Positions 1 to 9,364 of a DNA stretch of 64,000 nt are shown in pieces. The translations under genes were made by a program, and so were the position numbers. The notes under the pieces were generated by a model, which saw only the letters and a list, made by a program, of their open reading frames with translations, ran no database searches and was not told where the DNA came from. Numbering within the stretch: position 1 is the stretch's first letter; each line of letters begins with the position of its first letter. The stretch is from Phragmitibacter sp965284365 (GTDB lineage: Bacteria > Verrucomicrobiota > Verrucomicrobiia > Verrucomicrobiales > Verrucomicrobiaceae). The DNA is taken from positions 3,844,001 through 3,908,000 of the forward strand of contig OZ260079.1 of assembly GCA_965284365.1 (NCBI GenBank), written 5' to 3'.

Positions 1-3000
1 TGGCGCGCTGATAAGCATTCGAGTTCAGAATGACACGGGCCAGGTTTTTCATGCTGTAGCCCCCGCGCACCAGTTCACGGCCCAGCCACTTCACCAGGTC
101 AGGATGGGTCGCTTTGCCCTTTTCCCAGTCGTCCAGAGGTTCCACGATGCCGCGTCCCATGAACTGCTTCCAGATACGATTGGCGATGACCTGGGCGAAA
201 CGCTCGTTGCTTGGCGCGCTAATTAACGAGGCCAGCACGTCGCGTTCGTCCTTCGGATCTTCGGCGAGCTTTGCGGCCACAGACGGATCGCAGAATTCAT
301 CAAATGGCCACTTCGGCGCAACCTTCGCACCCGGCTGTAGGGTTACCTGAATGAGGGGTTTGCGGCCACCTTCATGCAACTTGTCCATGGGCACGCTGCT
401 GGTCGGCGGCACCTCGATGGTTTCCGTCTTCAGCATGGCGGCCAGTTCAAACAGGTCTTGTTGGGAACTGGTGTGAGCAGGCGCGTCGTGGCAGCGCGCG
501 CACTTCATTTCCACGCCAAGAAAAGCGGAACTGACGATGGTGCCTTTCGCCGCCATAGGCACGTCATTCTGCGAAGCCGTGCCGAAGCCCGCAGGACCAC
601 CGAAACGCTCGCTGCCGCGCATGCGGAGCAGTTCCGTGACGAAAAGATCCATGGGCTTGTCATCTTCCAGCGACTCATATATCCACCAGCGGAACGGACC
701 CGTATTGTTCAGCGTCGGATTCAAGATGTTCGGATTCTCCGCAAGCACATCCTGCCAATAACTGACCCAGCGGTCGGCCCAGCGGCCATCGGCGAGGAAG
801 CGATCAATCGCCTTGGCCCGCTTGTCCGGGCTCTGGTCCTTCGTGAAGGTTTCGATCTCTTCCAGACTCGGAGCGACGCCGACCACATCCAGTGAAACAC
901 GGCGCAGGAAAGCCAGGTCATCCGCGAGCGGCGTGACTTCCAGACGATCCGTCTTCATCTCCGGCCAATGCGCGCCTTCCTTGATCCAGGTCGTGAGCAG
1001 GGCGACCTGTTCCTTCGTCAAAGGATCGCCCTTCGGCGGCATGATGGCATCTTCCTCCGTGCTGACAACACGGGCGAGCAGCGAACTCTTGTCTGGATGA
1101 CCGGGAGATACAGCAGGGCCTTCCTCCGCGCCACCGTGTTGCGCGTCTGCCAGGGAGTCCAACTTCAGATCGCCTTTGGTTTTCGCGCCCTTGTGGCAGT
1201 CATAGCACTTCGTTTCCAGGATCGGCTGGATGTCGCGGAAGAAATCCACGGTCAGGTTCTTCGAGGCGTTCTTCTCCGCTTTGACCTTGGCGATCTTTTC
1301 ATTGAGGAAGTGGTCGATGGCATTGCTCGCGGGCAGTCCGGCGCTCGGGGCGGGCACAGGAACTTCCTTGCTGCTAGTGAGCCACTTGGTGGCTTCCTCG
1401 CGGCGCTTTTTCCAATAGCTCTCGTGCTCGGCACGGACCGTGGCACGGCGTTCGGCATTCACGCCCTTAAGCCATTCGCGGCGCTCGGTTTCATAAGCTT
1501 CCCAACCTGCGTCGGTATAGGCCACCTGACGTTTGCCAGGGCTGAGCAGGTTCCAAGACTCGGTGCCTTGCAAAGAAATGGCCACCACGGTCTCGCCAAT
1601 CTCGGGACGGCGTTTGTTCTTGCCCAGCATGCCACCCACCACTTGCTCCATGACGAAGAGATGCTTGCCACCCTTCGACTCAAACTCACACCAGGCTTCG
1701 TTGTTCCCGGGAGGCGCAAAACGGAAATCCGGACCGAGATTGAGCCAATCCTTCTGCTCGGCTAGGCGACCATGACCACCGCTGTCAGGGCGGGGAAACG
1801 CGGTCGCGAGGAGTTGTTTGCCATCGACATGTAGATGGGAGGCACCGCGTCCGCGCAGTAGCAGGCGATGTTTGCCGGGAGGCAGTTCCACCATGGCCGC
1901 AGCACGCATGACGCAAGGATTCGCGCGGTCACCCCGCACACCGGTATCCACATACTTCTGCGGAAGCTCGAAGAAGCCGAAGACATCTTCCTGATAAGTC
2001 TCCGTGACGGCTGCAGGCAGCGTGGGCCAGGCGTTCTTTTCCTGCACACCGTTCTCGCAGATCTGCACGAGCACCTTACCCTCGGTCAGCATCTTTTGGT
2101 TCACCGGAGGTGGTGGCGGCACGAACTGATAGCGCTGGGCCAACAGAGCTTCCGGCAGGGCCTCGCGGTAAATGGCCACTTCATCCAGGAAACCATTCAG
2201 CGTATTGGACTTGCCACCACCGTTGCCGGTGCCGATGAGCACGTCATCGCCATCGGTGACCGGAGGCTGCGTCGTCTTGCCACCCATGTCCCAAGTACCC
2301 CCGGAGGACTTTTTCCCGTCCACATAAGCTCGAATTTGATCCGGCTTTCCGAACTGATACGTCACCGCAATATGGTGCCAGCCTGAGCCGGGGCCAAAGC
2401 CGTCCTTCGCGACCCAGCGATGCCAGTTGTTGGTCTTTTGCGTGCTGCGGAAGAGGAAGCAGGGCTTCGCTTCGCCACTCTCGGCCTTCAGGCGCAGGGC
2501 CCAATTTTGATTCTCGTTGTCGAAGGCGGTGTTCTTATTCCGGCCCTTGCCGATGATGTAGATGTACTGTCCGTCCTTCAGTTCTTCGAGGTTCACCCAA
2601 GCCTCAAAGGTCACGCTGTCGCCATTGGTGAAGCGCAGGTTCATGCCGGGAAGATCCGCCTCCCGCACGGAGATCATGGAATTGTCGCCGTTAAAGAAAG
2701 CAGCCTTGTTCTCCTTTTTAAAGGCGGGGAAAACAGGAGGCTTGGGCCCCAGATCCTGAATGGCGGCCTTGCCGATCCACACGCCGGGTTCCGTCGCATC
2801 GAATGTCCACTTCAAGAGCGGTTTGACGGGAGTTGATTCCTTGGTCGCGTTCTGGGAGTCATTCTGGCTCTCGCTCAGGTTTTGGCTTTGGGGGGTGATC
2901 TTTCCCTGGGCTTGAGCCTTGGCTTCGGCTTTGGCCTGAGCCTCGTTCATGATTTCGGCTGCTCGCGCATGGACGCTGATTTCCTCGACGGGCGTCTGAC

Positions 3001-3103
3001 CTTTCTTCGAAGTGGACGCCGGAGGAGCCGCAGCGAGCACGAGCACCGGGCTGGCCAACAGTGCGGCAATGAGTGCGGTGGAGCGGAGGCAGGAGCGGTG
3101 CAT
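1..3103 (-). CDS. PSD1/PSCyt1-type haem protein with LamG domain, partial at 3' end
   Basis: Reading from an ATG at 3103 there is one open frame to the window edge (at least 1034 residues), so the C-terminus is missing. It begins with a signal peptide (MHRSCLRSTALIAALLASP, then VLA-AAPP). A Q/S/A-rich linker follows, then a LamG/concanavalin-like domain at about residues 85-270. Next come a PA14/carbohydrate-type middle region and a c-type haem motif CYDCH near residue 632 (PSCyt1). A DUF1549 part with a second CxxCH (CARCHDAP) lies near residue 867, and the start of a DUF1553-like part (RFAQVIANRIWKQFMGRG) is seen before the edge. This layout is typical of Planctomycetes and Verrucomicrobia, where such genes usually precede a DUF1501 gene; that partner would lie outside the window. 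Proteins of this kind are secreted or surface-bound and thought to act in polymer breakdown, but the reaction is unknown. Confidence 0.9.
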   Translation of the reverse strand, partial: MHRSCLRSTALIAALLASPVLVLAAAPPASTSKKGQTPVEEISVHARAAEIMNEAQAKAEAKAQAQGKITPQSQNLSESQNDSQNATKESTPVKPLLKWTFDATEPGVWIGKAAIQDLGPKPPVFPAFKKENKAAFFNGDNSMISVREADLPGMNLRFTNGDSVTFEAWVNLEELKDGQYIYIIGKGRNKNTAFDNENQNWALRLKAESGEAKPCFLFRSTQKTNNWHRWVAKDGFGPGSGWHHIAVTYQFGKPDQIRAYVDGKKSSGGTWDMGGKTTQPPVTDGDDVLIGTGNGGGKSNTLNGFLDEVAIYREALPEALLAQRYQFVPPPPPVNQKMLTEGKVLVQICENGVQEKNAWPTLPAAVTETYQEDVFGFFELPQKYVDTGVRGDRANPCVMRAAAMVELPPGKHRLLLRGRGASHLHVDGKQLLATAFPRPDSGGHGRLAEQKDWLNLGPDFRFAPPGNNEAWCEFESKGGKHLFVMEQVVGGMLGKNKRRPEIGETVVAISLQGTESWNLLSPGKRQVAYTDAGWEAYETERREWLKGVNAERRATVRAEHESYWKKRREEATKWLTSSKEVPVPAPSAGLPASNAIDHFLNEKIAKVKAEKNASKNLTVDFFRDIQPILETKCYDCHKGAKTKGDLKLDSLADAQHGGAEEGPAVSPGHPDKSSLLARVVSTEEDAIMPPKGDPLTKEQVALLTTWIKEGAHWPEMKTDRLEVTPLADDLAFLRRVSLDVVGVAPSLEEIETFTKDQSPDKRAKAIDRFLADGRWADRWVSYWQDVLAENPNILNPTLNNTGPFRWWIYESLEDDKPMDLFVTELLRMRGSERFGGPAGFGTASQNDVPMAAKGTIVSSAFLGVEMKCARCHDAPAHTSSQQDLFELAAMLKTETIEVPPTSSVPMDKLHEGGRKPLIQVTLQPGAKVAPKWPFDEFCDPSVAAKLAEDPKDERDVLASLISAPSNERFAQVIANRIWKQFMGRGIVEPLDDWEKGKATHPDLVKWLGRELVRGGYSMKNLARVILNSNAYQRA

Positions 3104-3409
3104 GAGGCTGAGCTGGTGAACGAGTGAAAGCAAGGATGAGGAAACGAAAGGCGAACGAAGAGCCTCGGAAGGTCTGTGGAGAGAATAACGGAATCCGGGG
3201 GTCGCATTCAACACCGCATTGGTGGGGGGCCGGAATAACACTTTCGGGTGATGCCGGGGGGCCTCGGTGGGAATGCGGTGGAAATCGGACCTCGAAGCCA
3301 CGCTACGAAGCCTGAATTTCGGATAAACTATTATCCGGTACCCGACGTTGAAGGTTGTCCGCACACCGCATTTTTCTAAAATCGGACGCTCGAGCTCCAT
3401 ATTCTCCTC
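3104..3409. other. Gene-free divergent region with a small inverted repeat
   Basis: This 306-base stretch separates two divergent genes, so it should hold both promoters. The one clear feature is a 7-bp inverted repeat, CGGATAA-acta-TTATCCG (3320-3337), about 70 bases before the rightward gene. I see no convincing coding frame. Confidence 0.5.
3320..3337. promoter_or_regulatory. 7-bp inverted repeat, possible operator
   Basis: CGGATAA and TTATCCG flank a 4-base spacer in an otherwise unstructured divergent promoter region. The size fits a dimeric regulator site, but no regulator gene is adjacent and there is no second copy nearby. The role is inferred only. Confidence 0.3.
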
Positions 3410-4690
3410 ATGAACCGCCGCCATTTCCTCCAGTCCTCTCTCGCCATCACCGCAGCCGCCTCGACTCCTCCAAGTCTTACCTCTGCTCAATCCGAAAGCG
3501 GAAAGGGGGCTGGGACGGGCGAGGGGAAAGCCAAAAAACGCATCCTCCTCCGTTCCTCCTGGCAGACGGTGAATATCGGCGATATTGCCCACACCCCAGG
3601 CATGCTGCACCTGCTCGAGAAGCATCTCCCTGAATATGAAGTAACCCTCTGGCCCAGCAGCGTGGAGAACGGCGTGGAGGCAATGCTCATGAAGCGCTTC
3701 CCAAAACTGAAGATCATGGGCAAGACGAAGGAAGCCAAGGCGGAAGCCTTCCAGACGCATGACTTTCTCTTGCACGGATCCGGTCCCGGGATCGTGGGTC
3801 AGCAGTCCCTCATCGAGTGGGCGGAGAAGACCGGAAAGCCCTATGGCATCGGTGGCGTCACCTGGAGCGGTGGTGGCCATGAAAACACGGGCGTGAAAGT
3901 CATCAGCGACGCCAAATTTGCCTTCTTCCGCGACTCGGTCTCGCTTGAACTGGCGAAGAGCAAAGGCGCCACCAGCCCCATCATGGAGTTCGGGCCAGAC
4001 GCGACCTTCGCCTGCGATCTCGTGAATGAGGAAGCCGCCGCTGCCTGGCTAAAAGCGGTGGACCTGGAGGACGGCAAATTCGTCTGCTGCATCCCAAAAC
4101 TCCGAAACAGTCCCTACTGGGAGATCAAAAAAGGCTACGCCTTTGATCCGAAGAAGCACGCCCGGAACGAAGAGATGAAAGAGCACGACATCTCGCCGCT
4201 GCGTAATGCAGTCATCGCCGTGGCGCGACAGACGCCTTTGAAAGTGCTGCTCTGCCCAGAAGACTCCAGCCAGATGAAGCTGAACAAAGAGATGATCTAC
4301 GACAAACTCCCCGACGACGTGAAAGCTAAGACCGTCTGGCGGGAAAACTATTGGCTCACCGACTTCGCACAGAGCGTCTACAACCGCAGCGCGGGGCTCT
4401 TTGGCAACGAGCAGCACAGCCCCATTATGTGCATCGGCCACGGCATCCCCGCCATCGTCTGTCGCTACAAAGAGCAGACCAGCAAAGGCTTCATGTGGAA
4501 AGACATCGGCCTCAGCGAATGGCTCTTTGACCACGACCATGATGAAGCCGAGAAAGGCCTGACTCCAGCCGTGCTGGCAATTGTAAACGACCCCGCTACT
4601 GCGAAGGCCAAAGCCCTCAAAGGCAAAGCCGTCGCCGATGAGCGCATGAAGCGCATGATGGATGTATTGCGGGCGGAGTTGGAGGGGTGA
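3410..4690 (+). CDS. Polysaccharide pyruvyl transferase family protein with Tat-like leader
   Basis: This 426-residue protein starts at an ATG followed by MNRRHFLQSSLAITAAAS, a twin-arginine-like leader, so export in folded form is likely. The mature part has the features of the polysaccharide pyruvyl transferase fold. These are an N-terminal strand with a NIGD motif (ILLRSSWQTVNIGDIAHT), a H-DFLLHGSGPG segment, GKPYGIGGVTW, and a late FGNEQHSPIMCIGHGIPAIV segment like the nucleotide-site loop of the family. Classical members put pyruvate ketals on exopolysaccharide in the cytoplasm. A secreted version is common in this phylum and its substrate is unknown. It stands alone between a divergent haem protein and the convergent hrpB. 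Confidence 0.75.
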   Translation: MNRRHFLQSSLAITAAASTPPSLTSAQSESGKGAGTGEGKAKKRILLRSSWQTVNIGDIAHTPGMLHLLEKHLPEYEVTLWPSSVENGVEAMLMKRFPKLKIMGKTKEAKAEAFQTHDFLLHGSGPGIVGQQSLIEWAEKTGKPYGIGGVTWSGGGHENTGVKVISDAKFAFFRDSVSLELAKSKGATSPIMEFGPDATFACDLVNEEAAAAWLKAVDLEDGKFVCCIPKLRNSPYWEIKKGYAFDPKKHARNEEMKEHDISPLRNAVIAVARQTPLKVLLCPEDSSQMKLNKEMIYDKLPDDVKAKTVWRENYWLTDFAQSVYNRSAGLFGNEQHSPIMCIGHGIPAIVCRYKEQTSKGFMWKDIGLSEWLFDHDHDEAEKGLTPAVLAIVNDPATAKAKALKGKAVADERMKRMMDVLRAELEG

Positions 4691-4746
4691 ATGGAGTAAG
4701 GACGCACAATGCGCGTCTCTTGCAGTGGATATCTAACTACCTCACC

Positions 4747-7338
4747 TCACCGCCACTCGTGCTTCGGATACCGCCCTTTAAGCTGAGTCTTGATCCCCGG
4801 ATAACTGTTCTTCCAAAAATTCGCCAAGTCCCCAGTTACTTGGACAGGGCGCTGATTCGGCGCGAGGATCTCCACTAGCACCGGCACTCGCCCTCCCGCG
4901 ACTTTGGGGTTGTCTTTGGTATCGTAGAGTTGTTGGAGAATCGCGCTCATGAGAGGTGGAGCGTCTTTGCGATAAGTGATGCGCGCGCTCTTGCCCATGC
5001 CGACCGGTAGGCGTTCGGGCGCATAGCGATCCAATAAATCATGCTGCGATGCTGAAAGCCAGGACCTCAGGGCAGAGTCTGGCGTGCGATCCTTGATCTG
5101 ACGATAGGCGATGGCCCCCAGACACATCTGCTCGATGATGAGGCGCTTGTCTTCTTCACCGATCGTGGGCAATTCCAAGTCTGGCATCCAGGCGGCCAGG
5201 CAGTTCAGGCGAGTGATCCACTGGTCGTGTTTTTCCGTCCAGTTCGGCAATGCGAGACGGCCCGCGATGATCTCGTCCGCGAGCAGCGTTGCCGCTAGTC
5301 CAGCTTCCGGTTCGCCGCGTTCACGGCTGCGAAGCGTCAGCCCACGGAAACGGGTTTCTTCGCGATTCATAACACGGCGATTCACCGCATCATAAACGGC
5401 ATGGAAAGCCGTGGTCAATTCACCCGGGAATAGCTCCTCCAGCCAGGCTTCCTCGACACGAGTGGTCAGGTTCAGCTTCACCTGCAGCGCCTTCCCCTGA
5501 ATCTCCGCGACTTCGGCGGCGACCAGTAAAGGCGGTGGTTGCGCATGAGCTTCTTTGTCCAGATGACCCCGGAAGCCTCCCGCCAATTCATACACACGCG
5601 AGCCACTGGCCGTCTCTGCTCCGAGGTGATCGGGAAACGCGCTCAGCACGGCCTTTGCCAGAGCTTCGGCAGGGTTTGCGGCCGCTGGCTCGTTCGCAGT
5701 CAGGCCACGGGTGAGACGCAGAAGTTGATCGCGAGTACGCATCGCTTCACGAGCCCCACCCGCATGCAGGCCCCACGCGGAGCAAGCCTGTGGATCGAAG
5801 TTCAGCGCCGCAGCCTTTTCACAGGCTCGAGCCAGACGTTGAAACTCCGAAATGTCATGCCGCTGAAAGAACTCCTCCTGCTTCCGTTTGATCTGCTCCG
5901 TCGGCTTCAGCAGGATATCGCGTCCCTGCGCTAATGCCGCACTCAACGCCGCTTCTTCAATGCAGCCAAGAGAAGCCGCCGTGACTAGCATCCGCGAGAA
6001 CCGCGGATGCAGCGGAAACGCCGTCATCTGCCTACCCAAGGCAGTCGGCTTAATGCGGCCAGTAGAATCATCCGGATCTTTTGTGATCGCGCCTAGATCC
6101 AGCAGCAGCCTGACGGCACGCTCCACGGCATCCGGGGCCGGAGCCTCAAACCACGTGAAATCCAGTCCAGACTTTTCACTAACCACCGCCAGCGCCAGCA
6201 GCGCCTCACTAAGATCAAGGCGTTTCACTTCCGGCAACTCACTCTCGGCACGATGCAGATGCTCGCGCTCCGGCCACAGCCGCACACACAAGCCTGGCCC
6301 CAGACGCCCTGCACGGCCGGTGCGCTGGTCGGCACTGGCACGGCTGATCTTCTGCACCATGAGCGTATTGATGCCACGACGTTGATCATAGCCCGCCACG
6401 CGAGCCAGCCCGCTGTCCACAACGGCTTTCACTCCTTCAATGGTCAGCGAAGTCTCCGCCACATTCGTGCTGACGATAATCCGTCGACTCCCACCCGGGG
6501 CGACAGCTTCGTCTTGTTGGGACGCGCTCAACTCTCCGTGCAGAGGCAGGATGCGGAAGCCCTTGGAAAAGCTGCGTCCGCTCAGCGCGGCCATGGTCTT
6601 GCGGATCTCATGACCGCCGGGCATAAAGATCAGCACATCGCCATCCATACCCGGTTTCGTCACCAGTCCTTCCACCGCACGCGCGGCCTGATCCCAGACA
6701 AACTCCGTGTTACCCACCTTGTCCCGTAGTGGGGCCTGATAACCCGTCTCCACCGGAAAGGTGCGCCCTTCCGAGTCGAAGATCTCGCAAGGCTCTAGAA
6801 AAGTCCGTAACGGCCCCGGCGCAATCGTCGCAGACATCACCACGATCCGCAGATCTTTGCGCGCTCGTTCCTGCGCCGCCTTGGCCCAGGCCAGGCAGAG
6901 ATCGCCATCCAGATGACGCTCATGGAATTCATCAATGACCAGGCAACCGACTTTCCGCAGCAGCGCATCATCATGCAAAAAGCGAAGCATGACCCCCTCC
7001 GTGACGAAGAAAATACGCGTATTGGCACTGGCCACTCGTTCAAATCGGACCTGATAGCCCACTTCATCACCCAGACGCGCCCCACGTTCCTTCGCCACCC
7101 GCGCCGCGAGCATGCGCGCCGCGATGCGTCGAGGCTGCAGCACGACGATTTGCTTGTCTCCCGCGGCGCCATGATCCAGCAGCATCTGCGGCACCTGCGT
7201 GGACTTTCCTGAACCGGTTGGCGACCGCACTACAGCATTGCGGACACCACCCGCCGCGAACCAGTCCCGAATAGGCTGGCGCAGGGTTTCAACGGGAAGA
7301 TCGGACGTGCGAAAACTCAAGACCTTGGCATAGCGCAA
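4747..7338 (-). CDS. hrpB: ATP-dependent helicase HrpB (DEAH family)
   Basis: This 863-residue DExH helicase has the HrpB layout. Motif I is TGSGKST (41-47), motif II DEFH (136-139) and motif III SAT (169-171). A ratchet/HA2-like middle with QRTGRAGRLGPG (motif VI) follows, and the HrpB C-terminal domain ends ...LKGRYPKHEW, where family members carry the same RYPKH ending. Length is close to the usual 820 or so. The frame's first start is TTG at 7338, with another TTG at 7320; an ATG at 7331 is out of frame, so the exact start is unsure. HrpB is a putative RNA helicase of uncertain cellular role. The gene is alone and converges with the upstream pyruvyl-transferase-like gene. Confidence 0.93.
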   Translation of the reverse strand: MRYAKVLSFRTSDLPVETLRQPIRDWFAAGGVRNAVVRSPTGSGKSTQVPQMLLDHGAAGDKQIVVLQPRRIAARMLAARVAKERGARLGDEVGYQVRFERVASANTRIFFVTEGVMLRFLHDDALLRKVGCLVIDEFHERHLDGDLCLAWAKAAQERARKDLRIVVMSATIAPGPLRTFLEPCEIFDSEGRTFPVETGYQAPLRDKVGNTEFVWDQAARAVEGLVTKPGMDGDVLIFMPGGHEIRKTMAALSGRSFSKGFRILPLHGELSASQQDEAVAPGGSRRIIVSTNVAETSLTIEGVKAVVDSGLARVAGYDQRRGINTLMVQKISRASADQRTGRAGRLGPGLCVRLWPEREHLHRAESELPEVKRLDLSEALLALAVVSEKSGLDFTWFEAPAPDAVERAVRLLLDLGAITKDPDDSTGRIKPTALGRQMTAFPLHPRFSRMLVTAASLGCIEEAALSAALAQGRDILLKPTEQIKRKQEEFFQRHDISEFQRLARACEKAAALNFDPQACSAWGLHAGGAREAMRTRDQLLRLTRGLTANEPAAANPAEALAKAVLSAFPDHLGAETASGSRVYELAGGFRGHLDKEAHAQPPPLLVAAEVAEIQGKALQVKLNLTTRVEEAWLEELFPGELTTAFHAVYDAVNRRVMNREETRFRGLTLRSRERGEPEAGLAATLLADEIIAGRLALPNWTEKHDQWITRLNCLAAWMPDLELPTIGEEDKRLIIEQMCLGAIAYRQIKDRTPDSALRSWLSASQHDLLDRYAPERLPVGMGKSARITYRKDAPPLMSAILQQLYDTKDNPKVAGGRVPVLVEILAPNQRPVQVTGDLANFWKNSYPGIKTQLKGRYPKHEWR

Positions 7339-7480
7339 TCAGCGCTGGGTGCAACTGTGGCAGAAGACGGTTTGAACTCGGTTGACTTCTGTCCACGACT
7401 CTCAATGAAATCCCGATAAGTCTATTGCGCGCAGTCAGTAGAAGGAGACCACTGACTTTCACCCACACGTATCCTATCTT

Positions 7481-9334
7481 GTGCTACATTCACCCATGGC
7501 CGAGAGGCGGACCTTTTTAGGCATTGAGACAGGAGCAACCCACTCCACTGCGCTGCTCGTCGATGAGGCGGGAGAAGTATTGACCCGGCTCGAACTCGGC
7601 CCTGCCAATGTGCGTCTGGCAGGAAAGGCAGAGATCGCTCAGTTCTTCCGCAGCGTCCGCGATCAAACTGGAAACCCAGCCGGCATCGGTGCAGGCATGG
7701 CAGGGCTCCGGCATGAGAGTGATAAAGCGGCAGTGACGACGCTGGCCCGGGAAGTTTGGCCGGTGACCCCCATGCTGTTCGCCGGGGATCTGGAGTCTGC
7801 TCTGGAAGCAGCCGGCCCTTGGCCCGATGAAGCATCGGCGCGCGTGCTCTTGCTGAGCGGCACGGGCTCGGCCGCCTACGGCAAGAACAGCGAAGGCGCC
7901 ACCGCGAAATTCGGGGGCAGGGGACATATCCTCGGCGACCAGGGAAGCGCGTGTGATATCTCGCTGGCTGCTCTGCGCGCCATTGTTTATCAGCATGACC
8001 TGAAGGCGAGATTTCCCGCCCTCGGTGAAGCGGTCCTGCGCACCCTCATGTTTAATCATCCCGATGATCTCATCGTCTGGACGCAGCACGCCGAGAAGCA
8101 TGAGATCGCGCACCTCGCTATGACTATCTTCGACGAGGCCGCTAAGGGAGACCGCCTCGCTCAGGAAGTCTTGAGGCAGGCCGCCGAAAAGCTGGCCGAC
8201 ATGGCCGCACGATGCGCGGGTCAGCTCACCGAAGAGAGGCAGCATGTCCAGTTTGTTCTCGCAGGCAGCGTGCTTCTGAAGCAGCCCAGTTTCTGCGCAG
8301 CGGTGAGCAAGAGATTGCATGACCGCTGGCGCATCTGCCGTGTCGAAAAGCTGAAACGCGAAAGTGTCTGGGGCACGGTGGAACTGGCCCGCACGGCCGC
8401 TGGCTTGGGAACACCCGAAACAGCAGGCGCCATCGCTCCTCAGACTTCGGTCGCCTCAACGCCAGCACCGTCGTCACCCGACCCATGGGTCCCTCCCATC
8501 TCATCGCTTGCCACCTCTCCCACCGAGCAACGCAATCCTCGCACCGTAAACCTCGATACCCTTCCGATCGCAGAAGCAGTCGACCTCCTCATCTCTGAAA
8601 ATGAACTCGCGGTTCAGGCCGTTTCCGGCCAGCGTGAGCAGATCGTCTGGCTCGTGAAAAAGGTGACCGAATCCTTCCAATCTGGAGGCCGTCTCTTTTA
8701 TGTCGGCGCCGGCACCAGCGGGCGTCTAGGCGTGTTGGATGCCAGCGAGTGCCCGCCGACCTTCCGTGCCAAGCCCGAGCAGGTGCAGGGCATCATCGCG
8801 GGCGGTCGACGCGCCATCTGGTCCGCCGTCGAAGGCGCAGAAGACCAATACTCCGCAGGCGAAAGCGCTATCAAATTCCGCGGCGCCAAAGTCGGTGACG
8901 TCGTCCTCGGCATCGCCGCCAGCGGCCGCACTCCCTATGTGTGGGGTGCCCTCCATGGTGCCAAACAAGCTGGTGCGACCACCGCACTTCTGGCCTTCCA
9001 TCCCACCTTGGAAATTGACCCATTGCACCGGCCAGATCAGGTCATTCTCATCAATGCCGGACCGGAGCCGCTCACCGGCTCCACTCGCATGAAGTCAGGC
9101 ACCGCGACCAAGGTCGTCCTGAACATCCTCACAACCCTGGCCATGGTTCACAATGGCAAGGTCATCAGCAATCTCATGGTGGACCTGAATCCCAGTAACG
9201 TGAAACTACGCGATCGCGCAGTACGCCTTGTCCGGGAAATCACAGGCTGTGCTGTAGAAATCGCCGAATGCGCCCTGGAGCAGGCCGGTTGGATTGTAAA
9301 GGAAGCTATCCGGATAGTAAAAGGCGAAGCCTGA
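7481..9334 (+). CDS. murQ: Fused BadF/BadG-type amino-sugar kinase and MurQ etherase
   Basis: This 617-residue fusion is likely a two-step peptidoglycan recycling enzyme. Residues 1-300 are an ASKHA kinase of the BadF/BadG/BcrA/BcrD (GlcNAc/MurNAc kinase) family: an N-terminal phosphate loop GIETGATHSTALLVD, LLSGTGSAAYG, and a GGRGHILGDQGSACDI segment typical of GlcNAc kinases. A Pro/Ser-rich linker (about 310-350) leads to a SIS-domain MurNAc-6-phosphate etherase. Its signature is GTSGRLGVLDASECPPTF with Glu423, and EGAED (Glu451) matches the second catalytic acid of MurQ. MurQ cleaves the lactyl ether of MurNAc-6P to give GlcNAc-6P and lactate in the cytoplasm. The kinase half could supply the substrate. 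An ATG at 7496 (MAERRTF) is an equally good start. The gene is monocistronic. Confidence 0.92.
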   Translation: MLHSPMAERRTFLGIETGATHSTALLVDEAGEVLTRLELGPANVRLAGKAEIAQFFRSVRDQTGNPAGIGAGMAGLRHESDKAAVTTLAREVWPVTPMLFAGDLESALEAAGPWPDEASARVLLLSGTGSAAYGKNSEGATAKFGGRGHILGDQGSACDISLAALRAIVYQHDLKARFPALGEAVLRTLMFNHPDDLIVWTQHAEKHEIAHLAMTIFDEAAKGDRLAQEVLRQAAEKLADMAARCAGQLTEERQHVQFVLAGSVLLKQPSFCAAVSKRLHDRWRICRVEKLKRESVWGTVELARTAAGLGTPETAGAIAPQTSVASTPAPSSPDPWVPPISSLATSPTEQRNPRTVNLDTLPIAEAVDLLISENELAVQAVSGQREQIVWLVKKVTESFQSGGRLFYVGAGTSGRLGVLDASECPPTFRAKPEQVQGIIAGGRRAIWSAVEGAEDQYSAGESAIKFRGAKVGDVVLGIAASGRTPYVWGALHGAKQAGATTALLAFHPTLEIDPLHRPDQVILINAGPEPLTGSTRMKSGTATKVVLNILTTLAMVHNGKVISNLMVDLNPSNVKLRDRAVRLVREITGCAVEIAECALEQAGWIVKEAIRIVKGEA

Positions 9335-9364
9335 TCGGAACCTTTCCAACTCATCCGCCACATC

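Noticed and set aside
374..2836. Several plus-strand open frames of 130-265 codons
   Set aside because: They lie antisense to the haem protein, whose minus-strand frame is continuous with a signal peptide and clear domain motifs. They show no family features.
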